Of a stretch of DNA of 64,000 nt, positions 16,786 through 26,800 are shown one piece after another. The DNA comes from Flexithrix dorotheae DSM 6795. GTDB lineage: Bacteria > Bacteroidota > Bacteroidia > Cytophagales > Flammeovirgaceae. Numbering within the stretch: the first letter of the stretch is position 1; every line of letters starts with the position of its first letter. The translations under genes and the position numbers were made by a program. The notes under the pieces were generated by a model, which saw nothing but the letters and a program-made list of their open reading frames with translations, searched no databases and was not told where the DNA came from. The stretch lies in the NCBI RefSeq assembly GCF_000379765.1, contig NZ_KB903454.1, forward strand, positions 434,001 through 498,000, written 5' to 3'.

Positions 16786-16825
16786 AGTACCCGGTATGGA
16801 GTACCCGGTGTGGAGCACGGGTGCT
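16786..16825. repeat. Two 14-base tandem repeats followed by a small palindrome
   Basis: AGTACCCGGTATGG (16786-16799) is repeated as AGTACCCGGTGTGG (16800-16813), then AGCACGGGTGCT (16814-16825), a five-pair inverted repeat with a two-base loop. The ACCCG of the second copy can also pair with CGGGT. It lies between the FtsX gene and its terminator, so it is in the 3' untranslated part of that transcript. Confidence 0.6.
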
Positions 16826-16833
16826 TAAGTCGG

Positions 16834-16857
16834 AATACCCAAAATTGGGTATTTTTT
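16834..16857 (+). terminator. Terminator after the 14203-16647 permease
   Basis: AATACCCAA and TTGGGTATT form a nearly perfect hairpin (16834-16853), followed by a run of T. Confidence 0.75.
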
Positions 16858-16928
16858 ACTTAATTTTATCAAATAAACTAAATCAACTAGCACAGCATTA
16901 AACACCAACCAACAAAATATTTATTAAA

Positions 16929-19115
16929 TTGTCGCTTAAAATAATTAAATACCTGCTTTCAGGCTATTTACTATTCCACCATGGTTTTGGCTTTGCCCAG
17001 ATTGATTCTTTACAACATGAGCTGACTCAAACCTCTAATGATAAAAGTCCCATTTATCTGGAATTAGCCAGAAAAATGATCAAAGCCTCACCCGATTCAG
17101 TTTTACCCTATTTAAATCTGGCCAACCAATTCGCCATCAAGGAAAATAATGATGATGTCCTGATTTTGGTAATGAAGGAAAAGGCAGAAGAATTCAGCTA
17201 TTTAGGCCAGCTGGATAGTGGCCGGTATTATTTCCAGTTATTGGCCAAACAGGTCCCAAAGCTCTCCTTGTCTCCTGAGGTAAAGATGAAAATCTATTTC
17301 AAACTTGGAAATTATTATGGTAATGAATTTGAAATGGCCAAAAGTTTTCTTTACCTGGATTCCACCATGAGCTTCGCTCTAAGTATCAATGATTCCCTTA
17401 TTTATGCAGATGCTTTGAATAAAAAAGGAGGAAACTATGACAATATGGGAAAAAGGACAGAAGCGCTGAAGTTGTATTTACAGGCCATGGACATTTATGA
17501 ATCACAGGATGATTTTGAAATGTATTCCAAAACCATCAATAACATCGGAATTATATACAAAAAACTCAATGATTTTAAAAATGCCTTATTCTTTTATAAC
17601 AAATCCATTACACTAAATATGGAATCCGGAGATGCTGAGGGAGTGGCCATTGCCAGGCTAAACAGGGGGATGTTAAAAAAGGATATGAAAAAATTCAGTG
17701 ATGCGCTGAGTGATTTGCATTTTTCATTAGGCACATTTAAAAATCTAACAATCAATTACGGAGTTGCAGTAGCCAAACATAATTTAGGAGAAATACATCT
17801 TGCTGCTGGGGCCATAGATTCTGCAAATTATTATTTAACTCAATCTCAGAAAACAGCACAATCCTTTGGCTATGTCCAACTCATAGTAAAAAACGATTTG
17901 GCTCTTGCCAAGTTATTTCACAAAGAAAATATGCCTAAAACATCCTTAAAATATGCTTTGTCCGCTTATGAAAAAGCCCGCGAACAGGAACAACTTGAGG
18001 ATTTAAGAGATTTATCTGAATTGCTATATAAAAATTATGAATCTCTTCAGTCCTATCAACTTGCATTAAAGTACCACAAAGAATTTAAAACGATTACCGA
18101 TAGCATTTTCGATCAGTCATCCCGAAAGGATCTTAATCTTTTAAGAACTACTTATGATGTAGAAATGAAAGATAAAGAGATAAAATCTTTGGCAGATGAA
18201 AATGCACTACAAAGCTCACTGGCCATGGAACGTAAAAAACTCAATTATGCCTTGGGTGGAGGGGTTTCTGTAGCACTGGTTTTGGCCCTGGTATTATTTG
18301 TATTGTACCAAAGGAAAAGAAAATTGTCAAAATCACTGATTCAACAAAAATCTCTGTTGATATCCAAAAACCAGGAAATAGAAGAGGCTCAGGATAGGAT
18401 TGTACAACAAAATGAAAGTTTGATTAAATTAAATGCAGAAAAAGATAATATCATGGCCATGGTTGCCCATGATCTAAGAAGTCCCCTTAACCAGATAAAA
18501 GGCGTTTTGGGTTTGATCAAAATGACGCAAGGAAAAGAAGACAGTGATCAATTTATTGATATTGCTTCTCAATCTGCCGATGTGCTTAACAAAAGAATTA
18601 ACCGAATTTTGGATATTGAGGCTATAAATGCCGGGAAGGTAAACTTACAGGTTGAAAATATTGAAGTAGAGGGGATATTAAAAATTCTGGAAAAGAACAC
18701 TTTTGAAAATGCCCAAAAGAAAAATATTAAAATAAAACTGGAAGTAGAAAAAGGATTGTCGTGCCTGGCTGATGAAAACTATCTGATTCAGGTTTTGGAA
18801 AACCTTTGTACCAATGCCATCAAATTTTCCCCATCAAACTCAGAAGTAACCCTAGTTGCCAAATCCATTGATAGAGGAGTTCTTTTGGCTGTTAAAGACC
18901 AGGGTCCGGGAATTCCAGACAAAGAAAAACCATTGCTTTTCACCAAGTTTGCCAAAATTTCCAATAAACCAACTGGCGATGAAAAATCCACCGGACTTGG
19001 ACTGTCCATTGTGAAGAAATATGTAGAAGCCATGGAAGGAGAAGTTTGGTGCGAAAGTCAGCTTAACCAGGGCAGTAGTTTTAATGTGAAACTGCCTTTT
19101 GCTCAGCTTGGGTAA
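16929..19115 (+). CDS. TPR-containing sensor histidine kinase, TTG start
   Basis: A 728-residue membrane sensor kinase. It begins with a signal peptide (MSLKIIKYLLSGYLLFHHGFGFAQ), then about 400 residues of tetratricopeptide repeats in the periplasm (for example ADALNKKGGNYDNMGKRTEALKLYLQAM), a transmembrane helix at about 438-460, a coiled coil, the HisKA domain with the phosphorylated His514 in VAHDLRSPLNQIKG, and an HATPase_c domain with ENLCTNAIKFSP, DQGPGIP and STGLGLSIVKKY. The start must be the TTG at 16929: an in-frame TAA lies at 16899 and no ATG falls between. No response regulator is adjacent, so the partner is elsewhere. Confidence 0.9.
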   Translation: MSLKIIKYLLSGYLLFHHGFGFAQIDSLQHELTQTSNDKSPIYLELARKMIKASPDSVLPYLNLANQFAIKENNDDVLILVMKEKAEEFSYLGQLDSGRYYFQLLAKQVPKLSLSPEVKMKIYFKLGNYYGNEFEMAKSFLYLDSTMSFALSINDSLIYADALNKKGGNYDNMGKRTEALKLYLQAMDIYESQDDFEMYSKTINNIGIIYKKLNDFKNALFFYNKSITLNMESGDAEGVAIARLNRGMLKKDMKKFSDALSDLHFSLGTFKNLTINYGVAVAKHNLGEIHLAAGAIDSANYYLTQSQKTAQSFGYVQLIVKNDLALAKLFHKENMPKTSLKYALSAYEKAREQEQLEDLRDLSELLYKNYESLQSYQLALKYHKEFKTITDSIFDQSSRKDLNLLRTTYDVEMKDKEIKSLADENALQSSLAMERKKLNYALGGGVSVALVLALVLFVLYQRKRKLSKSLIQQKSLLISKNQEIEEAQDRIVQQNESLIKLNAEKDNIMAMVAHDLRSPLNQIKGVLGLIKMTQGKEDSDQFIDIASQSADVLNKRINRILDIEAINAGKVNLQVENIEVEGILKILEKNTFENAQKKNIKIKLEVEKGLSCLADENYLIQVLENLCTNAIKFSPSNSEVTLVAKSIDRGVLLAVKDQGPGIPDKEKPLLFTKFAKISNKPTGDEKSTGLGLSIVKKYVEAMEGEVWCESQLNQGSSFNVKLPFAQLG

Positions 19116-19244
19116 AATTCTAGGAGAACCCCAAAAAAATCCGCAACTCCATCACCCGACCGAATTGCAGAAACAGTTTTTTGTTAACTGAAAATTCCAA
19201 AAGCCAGCTATTTTTACTATGATAGGAATCCTTGTTATTCTTTG

Positions 19245-19552
19245 TCATTTTATGATTTGTACCCATCCATTAAAATTATTTTTTAAAATCAAGGTTCCTT
19301 GTCTACAATTAATATCTACTGACCAATAATATATTCCTGAAGGTAATTCATTTCCTGAATTTGTCCCGTCCCAAAAATTATTAATTTCGTTTGTTTCAAA
19401 AACTTGCTGCCTAATCTATTGAAAATTTTCAGATTAAATTTAGAAATGTCTTCAGCCTTGCTGCTTATCTCAAAAATATCATTTATTCCATCTCTATTTG
19501 GTGTAAAAACATTTGGGATATTTATTTCGCATTTGCATTTTACAACGTTCAA
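19245..19552 (-). pseudogene. Frameshifted remnant of a CHU_C / gliding-motility C-terminal domain protein
   Basis: The minus strand encodes CEINIPNVFTPNRDGINDIFEI...FNLKIFNRLGSK, the start of a CHU_C (gliding motility-associated, T9SS type B) C-terminal domain. The reading frame is then lost; in the next frame it continues as VFETNEINNFWDGTN and SGNELPSGIYYWSVDIN, with a stop at 19245. A single missing base in the codon after SerLys near 19404-19410 restores a continuous domain. The 5' end is also missing: an in-frame TAA stands just before codon one (TTG at 19552), 51 bases after the PQQ gene stop. It is a broken remnant of a secreted protein. A sequencing error could explain the frameshift but not the missing 5' part. 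Confidence 0.8.
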
Positions 19553-19602
19553 TTACTTTCATTTAATGGTAAGGCAGATGTTACAACTCATTCCATCTTT
19601 TG

Positions 19603-21783
19603 CTAGTCTGGTAAAGCAAACGCCATGACAGAACCAGAAGGATTATCATTCGTTCCTCCAACAGAAAGCACCAAAAATTGCTTTTCACCCACTTGATATG
19701 TACAGGAAGTAGCATTTGACAAAGCAGGTAGCCTGGTCTGCCATAAAATTTCACCATTTGATTTATTGATGGCTCGTAATTGTTTGTCCTCCGAACCACT
19801 TATAAAAATTAGTCCTCCTGCGGTAACTATTGGTCCAGATTTACCTTCCTCGCCAGTAATTGGTTCACCATCTTTACGGAGTTTTTCATTATTGCCCAAT
19901 CTAATCTGCCATTCGTATTCGCCAGTCGAAAGATTAAGGGCGTTTAGTGTACCCCACGGTGGCTGAATAGCGGGATTTCCGCTTTGGTCAATCCAAGTGG
20001 TGTAACCAGAAATGTTAAAATACTGGATTTCATCGTTAGCTTTAGCGTTATTATCATCTACCAACTGTTTATCCTCTTCATTATAAAGGAACGCCAGTAA
20101 AGTTTCGATTTCACCCTCACTTAAGGCTCTACTAAATCCTGGCATTTGACCAACTCCACTGGCAATTTTTTGTCTCGATACGGTTTTGGGAACGGCTGCT
20201 TCCAAATGGGTTAAGGCAGGGAAAACTGCACCATTTCCTTGTCTATTGTTTCCGTGACAAGCAGCACAATAGTTTTGATATAACGTTGCGCCTTTTTGAA
20301 GAACTGTTTCAGCTTCAAAATCTGCTGGGTCTCTTTCAACAATTGTCATTAATTCAGCTACATCCATTGACCGAATGTACATCATATTTGTTTCTTTATC
20401 AAAAGCTGCACCGCCCCATTGTGCTCCACCTCTTGTGCCTGGAAGCATAATCGTACCTTTTAATGCTGGAGGAGTGTAGATGCCCTCATAACGAAGCGAT
20501 TCGAACTGTTTTTTTAGTGCTTCATGGTCTTTTTCAGAGTAGTTGCTCAAATCTTCGATAGTCATTTCTTGTCTGGCAAATGGTTTGGGTCGTATAGGGA
20601 ATGGTTGTGTAGGCCAGGCCTGTTCTCCAGGCATATCAGATGCTGGAACCGCTCGTTCCTCGATAGGAAATATTGGTTCACCCGTATCACGATCAAGAAT
20701 ATAAACAAAACCCTGTTTGCTGATTTGAGCAACAGCATCTATTGTTTGTCCATTTTGATTAAGCGTTACTAAGTTCGGAGGGGCGGGTAAATCGTAATCC
20801 CATAAATCGTGGTGTACAGTTTGAAAGTGCCATATATATTCGCCTGTGGAAGCTTTAAGCGCAAGTACACAATTGCCATAAAGATTTTGACCAATTCGGT
20901 CAGCACCATAGAAATCATAAGATGGGGAACCGAGGGAGGCGAACACCATATCCCGTTCCTTGTCAACACTCATTCCTGACCAATTATTAACTCCACCAGC
21001 AGTTTTATATGCATCTTTTGGCCAAGTTTCATAGCCAGGTTCACCAGGGAGCGGAATCGTATGGAAAGTCCAAACTAATTCACCTGTTTTACAATTGTAT
21101 GCACGTAAATAACCAGGAGGCGACCCATAGAGGTCTTGTAGCCTACCTCCAACAATTATCAAATTTTTATAAATAATACCGGGAGAAGTCAAAGCAACAA
21201 ACAAGTCCTTTGGGTCGTCTCGAAGTCCTATTCTCAAATCAACACTTCCATTCTTTCCAAATGTTGAAATAAGTTTACCTGATTTAGCATTTACTGCCAG
21301 AAGACGGTCGCCTGACCCAAAGAGGATACGTTTATCATTTCCGTTTTTCCAAAAGGCCACTCCACGAATCGTACCTCCCCCAACTCCTCCCTCAAAAGGG
21401 TCGAAAGACCAATGTTCTTGTCCTGTTTTAGCATTTAAAGCGTATAACAATCCTTTTGCTGAAACTGTATAAAGTACCTCGTCCACCATAATCGGTGTGC
21501 ATTGACTTAATCCTGCTCTGGCATCAGATGGCATATCCTTCATTTCAAAAGTCCATGCCAATTGTAATTGATTAACATTGGTTGTATTAATTTGATTAAG
21601 TGAAGAATAGTTGGAACTGGCTCCATCCGCACGAAAAGCTGACCAATTGTTATTATCATTTAGAGTAGTATTTTTATTCTCCTCAGTTTGGCAACTATTA
21701 AAAAACAATAAACCAATGAAAGCCAAATAAATTCCATATCTTTTGAATTTTTGTTCAATTCTCATTTGTAAAGTATGATTCAT
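19603..21783 (-). CDS. Lipoprotein PQQ-dependent dehydrogenase with an inserted cytochrome c domain
   Basis: A 726-residue quinoprotein. It has a lipoprotein signal (FIGLLFFNSC, Cys31), then a PQQ-type beta-propeller with repeated strands such as LYALNAKTGQEHWSFDPFEGG and AYNCKTGELVWTFHT. A cytochrome c domain is inserted near the C-terminal end, with heme motif CAACH at 506-510 and GQMPGF giving the axial Met, followed by the last propeller blades (GGLIFISGSEDKQLRAINKSNGEILW). It would oxidise a sugar or alcohol in the periplasm and pass electrons to a cytochrome. Substrate is uncertain; membrane glucose or quinate-type enzymes are the nearest relatives. No PQQ biosynthesis genes are seen. 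The open frame to 21942 runs into a terminator, so the ATG at 21783 (or 21765) is preferred. Confidence 0.88.
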   Translation of the reverse strand: MNHTLQMRIEQKFKRYGIYLAFIGLLFFNSCQTEENKNTTLNDNNNWSAFRADGASSNYSSLNQINTTNVNQLQLAWTFEMKDMPSDARAGLSQCTPIMVDEVLYTVSAKGLLYALNAKTGQEHWSFDPFEGGVGGGTIRGVAFWKNGNDKRILFGSGDRLLAVNAKSGKLISTFGKNGSVDLRIGLRDDPKDLFVALTSPGIIYKNLIIVGGRLQDLYGSPPGYLRAYNCKTGELVWTFHTIPLPGEPGYETWPKDAYKTAGGVNNWSGMSVDKERDMVFASLGSPSYDFYGADRIGQNLYGNCVLALKASTGEYIWHFQTVHHDLWDYDLPAPPNLVTLNQNGQTIDAVAQISKQGFVYILDRDTGEPIFPIEERAVPASDMPGEQAWPTQPFPIRPKPFARQEMTIEDLSNYSEKDHEALKKQFESLRYEGIYTPPALKGTIMLPGTRGGAQWGGAAFDKETNMMYIRSMDVAELMTIVERDPADFEAETVLQKGATLYQNYCAACHGNNRQGNGAVFPALTHLEAAVPKTVSRQKIASGVGQMPGFSRALSEGEIETLLAFLYNEEDKQLVDDNNAKANDEIQYFNISGYTTWIDQSGNPAIQPPWGTLNALNLSTGEYEWQIRLGNNEKLRKDGEPITGEEGKSGPIVTAGGLIFISGSEDKQLRAINKSNGEILWQTRLPALSNATSCTYQVGEKQFLVLSVGGTNDNPSGSVMAFALPD

Positions 21784-21869
21784 TATTTTTGCGTTTTCAT
21801 CGTTTATTTTTCTTTTTTTGCTTGCCACTACACTTGAATAAAGTCCTCTAAGACACTTCCTCAGCACTG

Positions 21870-21895
21870 TATTTACATTTGCTTTAATGTAAATA
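21870..21895 (-). promoter_or_regulatory. Inverted repeat upstream of the PQQ dehydrogenase
   Basis: TATTTACATT (21870-21879) and AATGTAAATA (21886-21895) are perfect ten-base arms around six bases, about 90 bases upstream of the start codon. Size and position fit an operator for a dimeric regulator; none is identified. Confidence 0.4.
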
Positions 21896-21927
21896 AATAA
21901 AACTACAAATAGAATTTTTAAAACATT

Positions 21928-21972
21928 AAAAAAGCCCTCCACAGTAAATTAAATTACTATGAAGGGCTTTTT
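21928..21972 (-). terminator. Strong terminator after the sulfatase gene
   Basis: A hairpin of about 20 pairs (AAAAGCCCT / AGGGCTTTT core, extended with two G-U pairs through the AGTAA / TTACT part), flanked by A and T runs on both sides, 22 bases beyond the sulfatase stop. It separates sulfatase and PQQ dehydrogenase transcription. Confidence 0.85.
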
Positions 21973-21994
21973 ATGTTTGGAATTGCTATCCCAA

Positions 21995-23620
21995 TTACAA
22001 ATCGTACTGGTCTATGTATTGCTGATCTAGTTCTTCTGAATCTTTGTACTTTACTCTAAGGTCTGCCAGTTTGGCTTTCATTTCTTTCACTACTTCCTGA
22101 TAAGCCGGGTCATTATACACATTATTCATTTCCTGCGGATCTTTAATTCTGTCATACAACTCCCATTCGTCTACATCAAAATAGAAATGCGCCAGCTTAA
22201 ATTCCTTGGTCACTATACCATAATGCCTTTTTACCATATGTTCATTAGGGTATTCATAATAATGGTAATAAACTGATTCTCTGGTCCATTTATCAGTTTC
22301 TCCTTTTAATAATGGAATTATGCTTTCTCCCTGCATATCCGATGGAGCAGTAATTCCGGCTGCTTCCAGAAATGTCTGGGCAAAATCGAGATTTTGTACC
22401 ATTTCATCATTAGTAGTTCCCGGTTTAATTTCATTGGGCCACCTGATCAACAATGGTGTTTTGAAGGATTCATCATAAATAAACCTTTTGTCAAACCAAC
22501 CGTGCTCCCCCAAATAAAACCCCTGATCTGAAGTATAAACTACGATGGTATTTTCTGCCAACCCGCTTTCATCCAGGTAATCCAATACCCTACCTATATT
22601 TTCATCTACAGATTCAATACAACCCAGGTAATCCTGCATATACCGCTGGTATTTCCAGATCATTTTTTCTTTATCATTCATTTTTGGCCAGTGCTCCTTA
22701 AATGCGGCATTGATAGAATCAAGAGTCGGATCATATAAAGCTTTTTGCGCTTCATTTAGTCGGTTGTACGCACCGTTAAAGAAATTTCCACCAATATTCG
22801 CTTTCGGTGTAACTCCTCCCATAGCCTCTATGGTTTCTGGTTTTATTTTGGAGTCATGGGAATACCACATATGATGTAAAATATTCATTGCAGCAGTTTT
22901 GGCAGCGGTACCTCTGTTGGCATAATCGTCAAATAAAGAAGCCGGAAGTGGATATTCTTTTTTGGAAAACTCCTCAAATTTATCCGGGGTTGGCCACCAA
23001 GGTCTATGCGGAGCTTTATGCAAATACATCATCATAAAAGGCTTTTCTTTATCCCTTTTCTCATCCAGCCAGTTGATCGTCAGGTCTGTAATAATATCCG
23101 TCACATACCCTGTTATAGTAGTATCTCCTTTTGGAGTGATAAACTTAGGATTTACATAACTTCCCTGACCTGGCAAAATCATGAAATCATCCACTCCTTT
23201 TGGGTTGTTACCAAAATGTAATTTTCCATACATGGCAGTTTCATACCCTGCTTTTTGAAATATTTGTGGAAAAGTAGTCTGGGTTGTATCAAAAGGAGAT
23301 CTATTATCAATTTTACCATTCAGGTGAGAATGTTTGCCAGTAAGGATCACCGCCCTGGATGGTGCACAGATAGAATTGGTCACACAGGCATTGGAAAACA
23401 AAATTCCTTCATCTGCCAGGCGATCTATATTTGGTGTTTGAATTAAATGGTCATCATAGGCACTAATGGCCTGATAAGCATGGTCATCAGACATGATGAA
23501 TAAAATGTTAGGCCTTTTGGTTTCCTTGTTTTCCGCCATTTTTCCCGGCTTGTTACAGGCAAATAAGCCTAGTATAAAAGTACCTAACACTAAAAAATTA
23601 ATCTGGTAATTATTTCGCAT
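21995..23620 (-). CDS. Type I sulfatase (lipoprotein)
   Basis: A 541-residue secreted arylsulfatase-family enzyme that hydrolyses sulfate esters or sulfamates, probably on polysaccharides. The lipobox is FACNK with Cys22. The catalytic signature SICAPSRAVILTGKHSHLNG has Cys85 as the residue that is oxidised to formylglycine. Metal ligands are seen in IMSDDHAYQ (Asp45, Asp46) and YTSDQGFYLGEHGWFDK. The C-terminal region with EWELYDRIKDPQEMNN is the DUF4976 tail typical of the family. The start is the ATG at 23620, which gives a proper lipoprotein signal; the frame is open to 23647. Maturation needs a formylglycine-generating enzyme or anSME from elsewhere. Divergent from the sensor kinase at 23833. 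Confidence 0.93.
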   Translation of the reverse strand: MRNNYQINFLVLGTFILGLFACNKPGKMAENKETKRPNILFIMSDDHAYQAISAYDDHLIQTPNIDRLADEGILFSNACVTNSICAPSRAVILTGKHSHLNGKIDNRSPFDTTQTTFPQIFQKAGYETAMYGKLHFGNNPKGVDDFMILPGQGSYVNPKFITPKGDTTITGYVTDIITDLTINWLDEKRDKEKPFMMMYLHKAPHRPWWPTPDKFEEFSKKEYPLPASLFDDYANRGTAAKTAAMNILHHMWYSHDSKIKPETIEAMGGVTPKANIGGNFFNGAYNRLNEAQKALYDPTLDSINAAFKEHWPKMNDKEKMIWKYQRYMQDYLGCIESVDENIGRVLDYLDESGLAENTIVVYTSDQGFYLGEHGWFDKRFIYDESFKTPLLIRWPNEIKPGTTNDEMVQNLDFAQTFLEAAGITAPSDMQGESIIPLLKGETDKWTRESVYYHYYEYPNEHMVKRHYGIVTKEFKLAHFYFDVDEWELYDRIKDPQEMNNVYNDPAYQEVVKEMKAKLADLRVKYKDSEELDQQYIDQYDL

Positions 23621-23650
23621 TTTTTTCTGGTTGTTTAAATTTTTCAACTA

Positions 23651-23658
23651 CAAACTTA
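23651..23658 (-). promoter_or_regulatory. Possible -7 box for the sulfatase gene
   Basis: TAAGTTTG on the minus strand fits TAnnTTTG, 30 bases before the ATG. No TTG box at the normal distance, so the call is weak. Confidence 0.35.
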
Positions 23659-23832
23659 CAATTTTTCCAAATTGGGAAAAGGGATTGGGTACGAATCCTA
23701 AATATTCAGTACTGAACCGATAATTGATAGTTTTAAAAATAATTTTCAGCCATACATCCGCCTAGTTTTTAAGCTTAAAACTGTAATGGGCTCCTGATTT
23801 TTTTATATATTAAACCAAATATTCACCTAATA

Positions 23833-26800
23833 ATGAAGGATTTCTTTACCAATAAGCCTGGACGGTTTAAGATCAATTTTTTACTCTATTTTATTTTTAT
23901 CTTCCTTTATTCAGGAAGTGCATTATTTGCTCAGCCAGAAAAAGAAGTTTTTATTAAAAGGGTTACTTTACAGGATGGGTCTATTTTTGGAAGTATTTAT
24001 TGTATCTGGCAGGATCCAGACGGATTTATCTGGGTAGGGACCGAAGAAGGAGCTTACCGTTACAATGGCTATGGTTTTGACCATTTGATAAAAGAACCTG
24101 GAAAGGAAAATAGCCTTTTGTCAAATTTGGTAAAAGATATTACTGGTAAGGACCAGAAAGTTTATATCGCCACTTTCGATGGGCTGAGTGTTTATGACTT
24201 GGTTTTCAATAAATACACCAATTACCCATCTGAAAAATACTTTGAAAACGAAAATTTAAGGTGTCTGAGGCTCAGCTCTTCCGGAGACTTATATATTGGA
24301 ACCACCACCAAACTATTCAAATTGGCCGATGGTAAAATCATTCCCCTGTCCATCCCTGAACATGTAGGATTTATCAATACCATTTTTGAGGATAATGAAA
24401 AGAATATGTGGATTGGAGGGGAAAGCGGATGTGCTATTTATTATCCAAAGGTGAGTGAATTTAAAGCTATTCCATTTTCAAGCAACAGAACCTCTACGAT
24501 CAATTTATTTTTTGAAGATGACAACGGTTCGCTATGGGCCGGAGGAACGAGTAGTCCACTTCAATTTATTGATAAAGAAAATTGGAAGATCCTCACATAT
24601 GAGGAAAAAACAGGAAGTAAACTCCCATTCGATGGGGAAGATTTAGTAGAATCCTGTAGCGAAGATTTTTTTGGAAATTTGTGGCTGGCCACAGAATCCC
24701 AACCATTATATTTTAACAAAAAAGCGCTGGTTGAGGGAAAAATAAAGGAGCAGTGCTGTTTAGAAGGTTTATTTCTTTCGGAAAACTTTGTGATTGAATC
24801 TTATCGGGTAATAATTACTGACAGAGATGGCAGAATTTGGCTTGGAAGTTTCTCTACCGGGCTTTATGTTATCGATTTTAACGAAAAAAAAGCCTCCCAT
24901 TATTATTATAAGCCTTATAAGCCCAACCATTTAAGCCATAACAATACGACTAGTTTTGCAGAATCTCCTAAGGGTAAAATATGGATTGGTACTGATGGTG
25001 GAGGATTAAATTGTTTTGATAAAAATAGCAGAGTTTTCCAAACCTTCCAAAAAGACAAAAGTGATCCAGGAAGCATATCCGGAAATATACCATTAACCAT
25101 TGTTTATGACAGTGTGAAATCAGGAATTTGGGTAGGTCATTGGGATGATGGACTTGACTTTTTAGATTTAAAAACACAAAAATTCACGAACTATCCACTT
25201 CAGCTTACCAATGGTGAAAAATTTAATAATTCCATTTTTTATTTACAATTTGATAATAAACACAGGCTGTGGGCGGCCATTCCCAACCAGGGGCTTTTTT
25301 TGGTAAAACCAGAAAAGGGAGAATTAATTAAATATGATCATAATGACGAAATAAAACAGGTTGAATACTTTTTTGAAGACAGTAATCAACAATGGTGGGT
25401 TTGCAGTATTGATGGGTTATATATCTTTAATCTTAACTCCATGATATTTACCAAAAAATATGATTCAGACCATGGGTTAGGTAGTAATTATGTAAATGTG
25501 GTGGCTGAAGATAGCTATGGAAGAATTTGGGCTGGCACACAGGAAAACGGTCTAAATTTATTGGATATCGAAGCGGATACCTTTATTACATTTTCAGCAT
25601 TTAATCAGATCAACATTGTGGGTATTGTGGAAGATGAACAAAATTTTCTATGGATAAGTGCACATGAAGGTTTATTTAGGATAAAAGTAAATATGAAAAA
25701 TGAAATTGTTCACTACAAACGGTTTAGCATTAGTGATGGATTGCAGAGTAATCACTTTAAAAGAAGAACATTTTTAAAATCTTCGGTTTCTAATGAGCTT
25801 TTTTTTGGAGGAGTAAATGGTTTTAATATTTTCGTTCCGGCAACCATATCAGAAAAATCGAAACCTCCTTCGGTATTCATTACCAACCTTTTTATTCATA
25901 ACAAACCAGTTTCTCCGGGCGATCCCAATTCTATTCTGGAAAAAGACATCTCAAAATCCAAAGAATTGACACTTGGAAGGCATCAGAATAACATTACCTT
26001 TGAATGCTTATCCCTTAATTTCACCAATTCCCAAAACAATCTTTACCAGGTTAAATTGGAAAATTTTGACGAGGATTGGGTTAATTTAGGGCATTCCAGA
26101 AAAGTTACCTATACCAACCTCAATCCGGGTAATTACACTTTTAGATTTAAAGGCTCCAACCATGAAGGTGTATGGAGTGAACAAGAAGCCTCCATCGAAA
26201 TAAAGGTGTTACCACTCTGGTGGGAAACTTTAAGTGCAAAAATCGCCTACGTTATAGGAGCAATTCTATCCATTTGGTTTCTGGTGAGGATAAGATTAAG
26301 GATGCTAAAATTAAGGAATAAAATACTGGAGAAAAAAGTGGAGGACCGAACAAAAGAAATATCAGAAAAATCTAAAGAAATTTTAGCTCAAAATGAAGAA
26401 CTGGAAGCACAGCAGGGTTATTTGGGCAAGCAAAATATTGAATTGGAAAATACCATAAAACTACTCAAATCTACACAATCCCAATTGGTTCAGTCCGAAA
26501 AACTCGCTTCTCTTGGCTTTCTTACTGCAGGAATTGCCCATGAAATCAATAATCCCATCAACTTTATTAAATCAGGAATTGTGGGGCTGGAGAAATCCTT
26601 ACACAAACTTTTGTTTCTGATGAAAGAATATGATTCCATTAATGATGAAAATGTAAAGGAAAGGTTAGCCAAAATCAAAGCACTTAAAGCCCAATATAAA
26701 TACGAGAAATTAATTCAACTAGTAAAGAAAGTTGCCGGAGACATTGGAATTGGAGCCAACAGAACTGCCGATATTGTAAAAGAGCTTAGAACTTTTGCCA

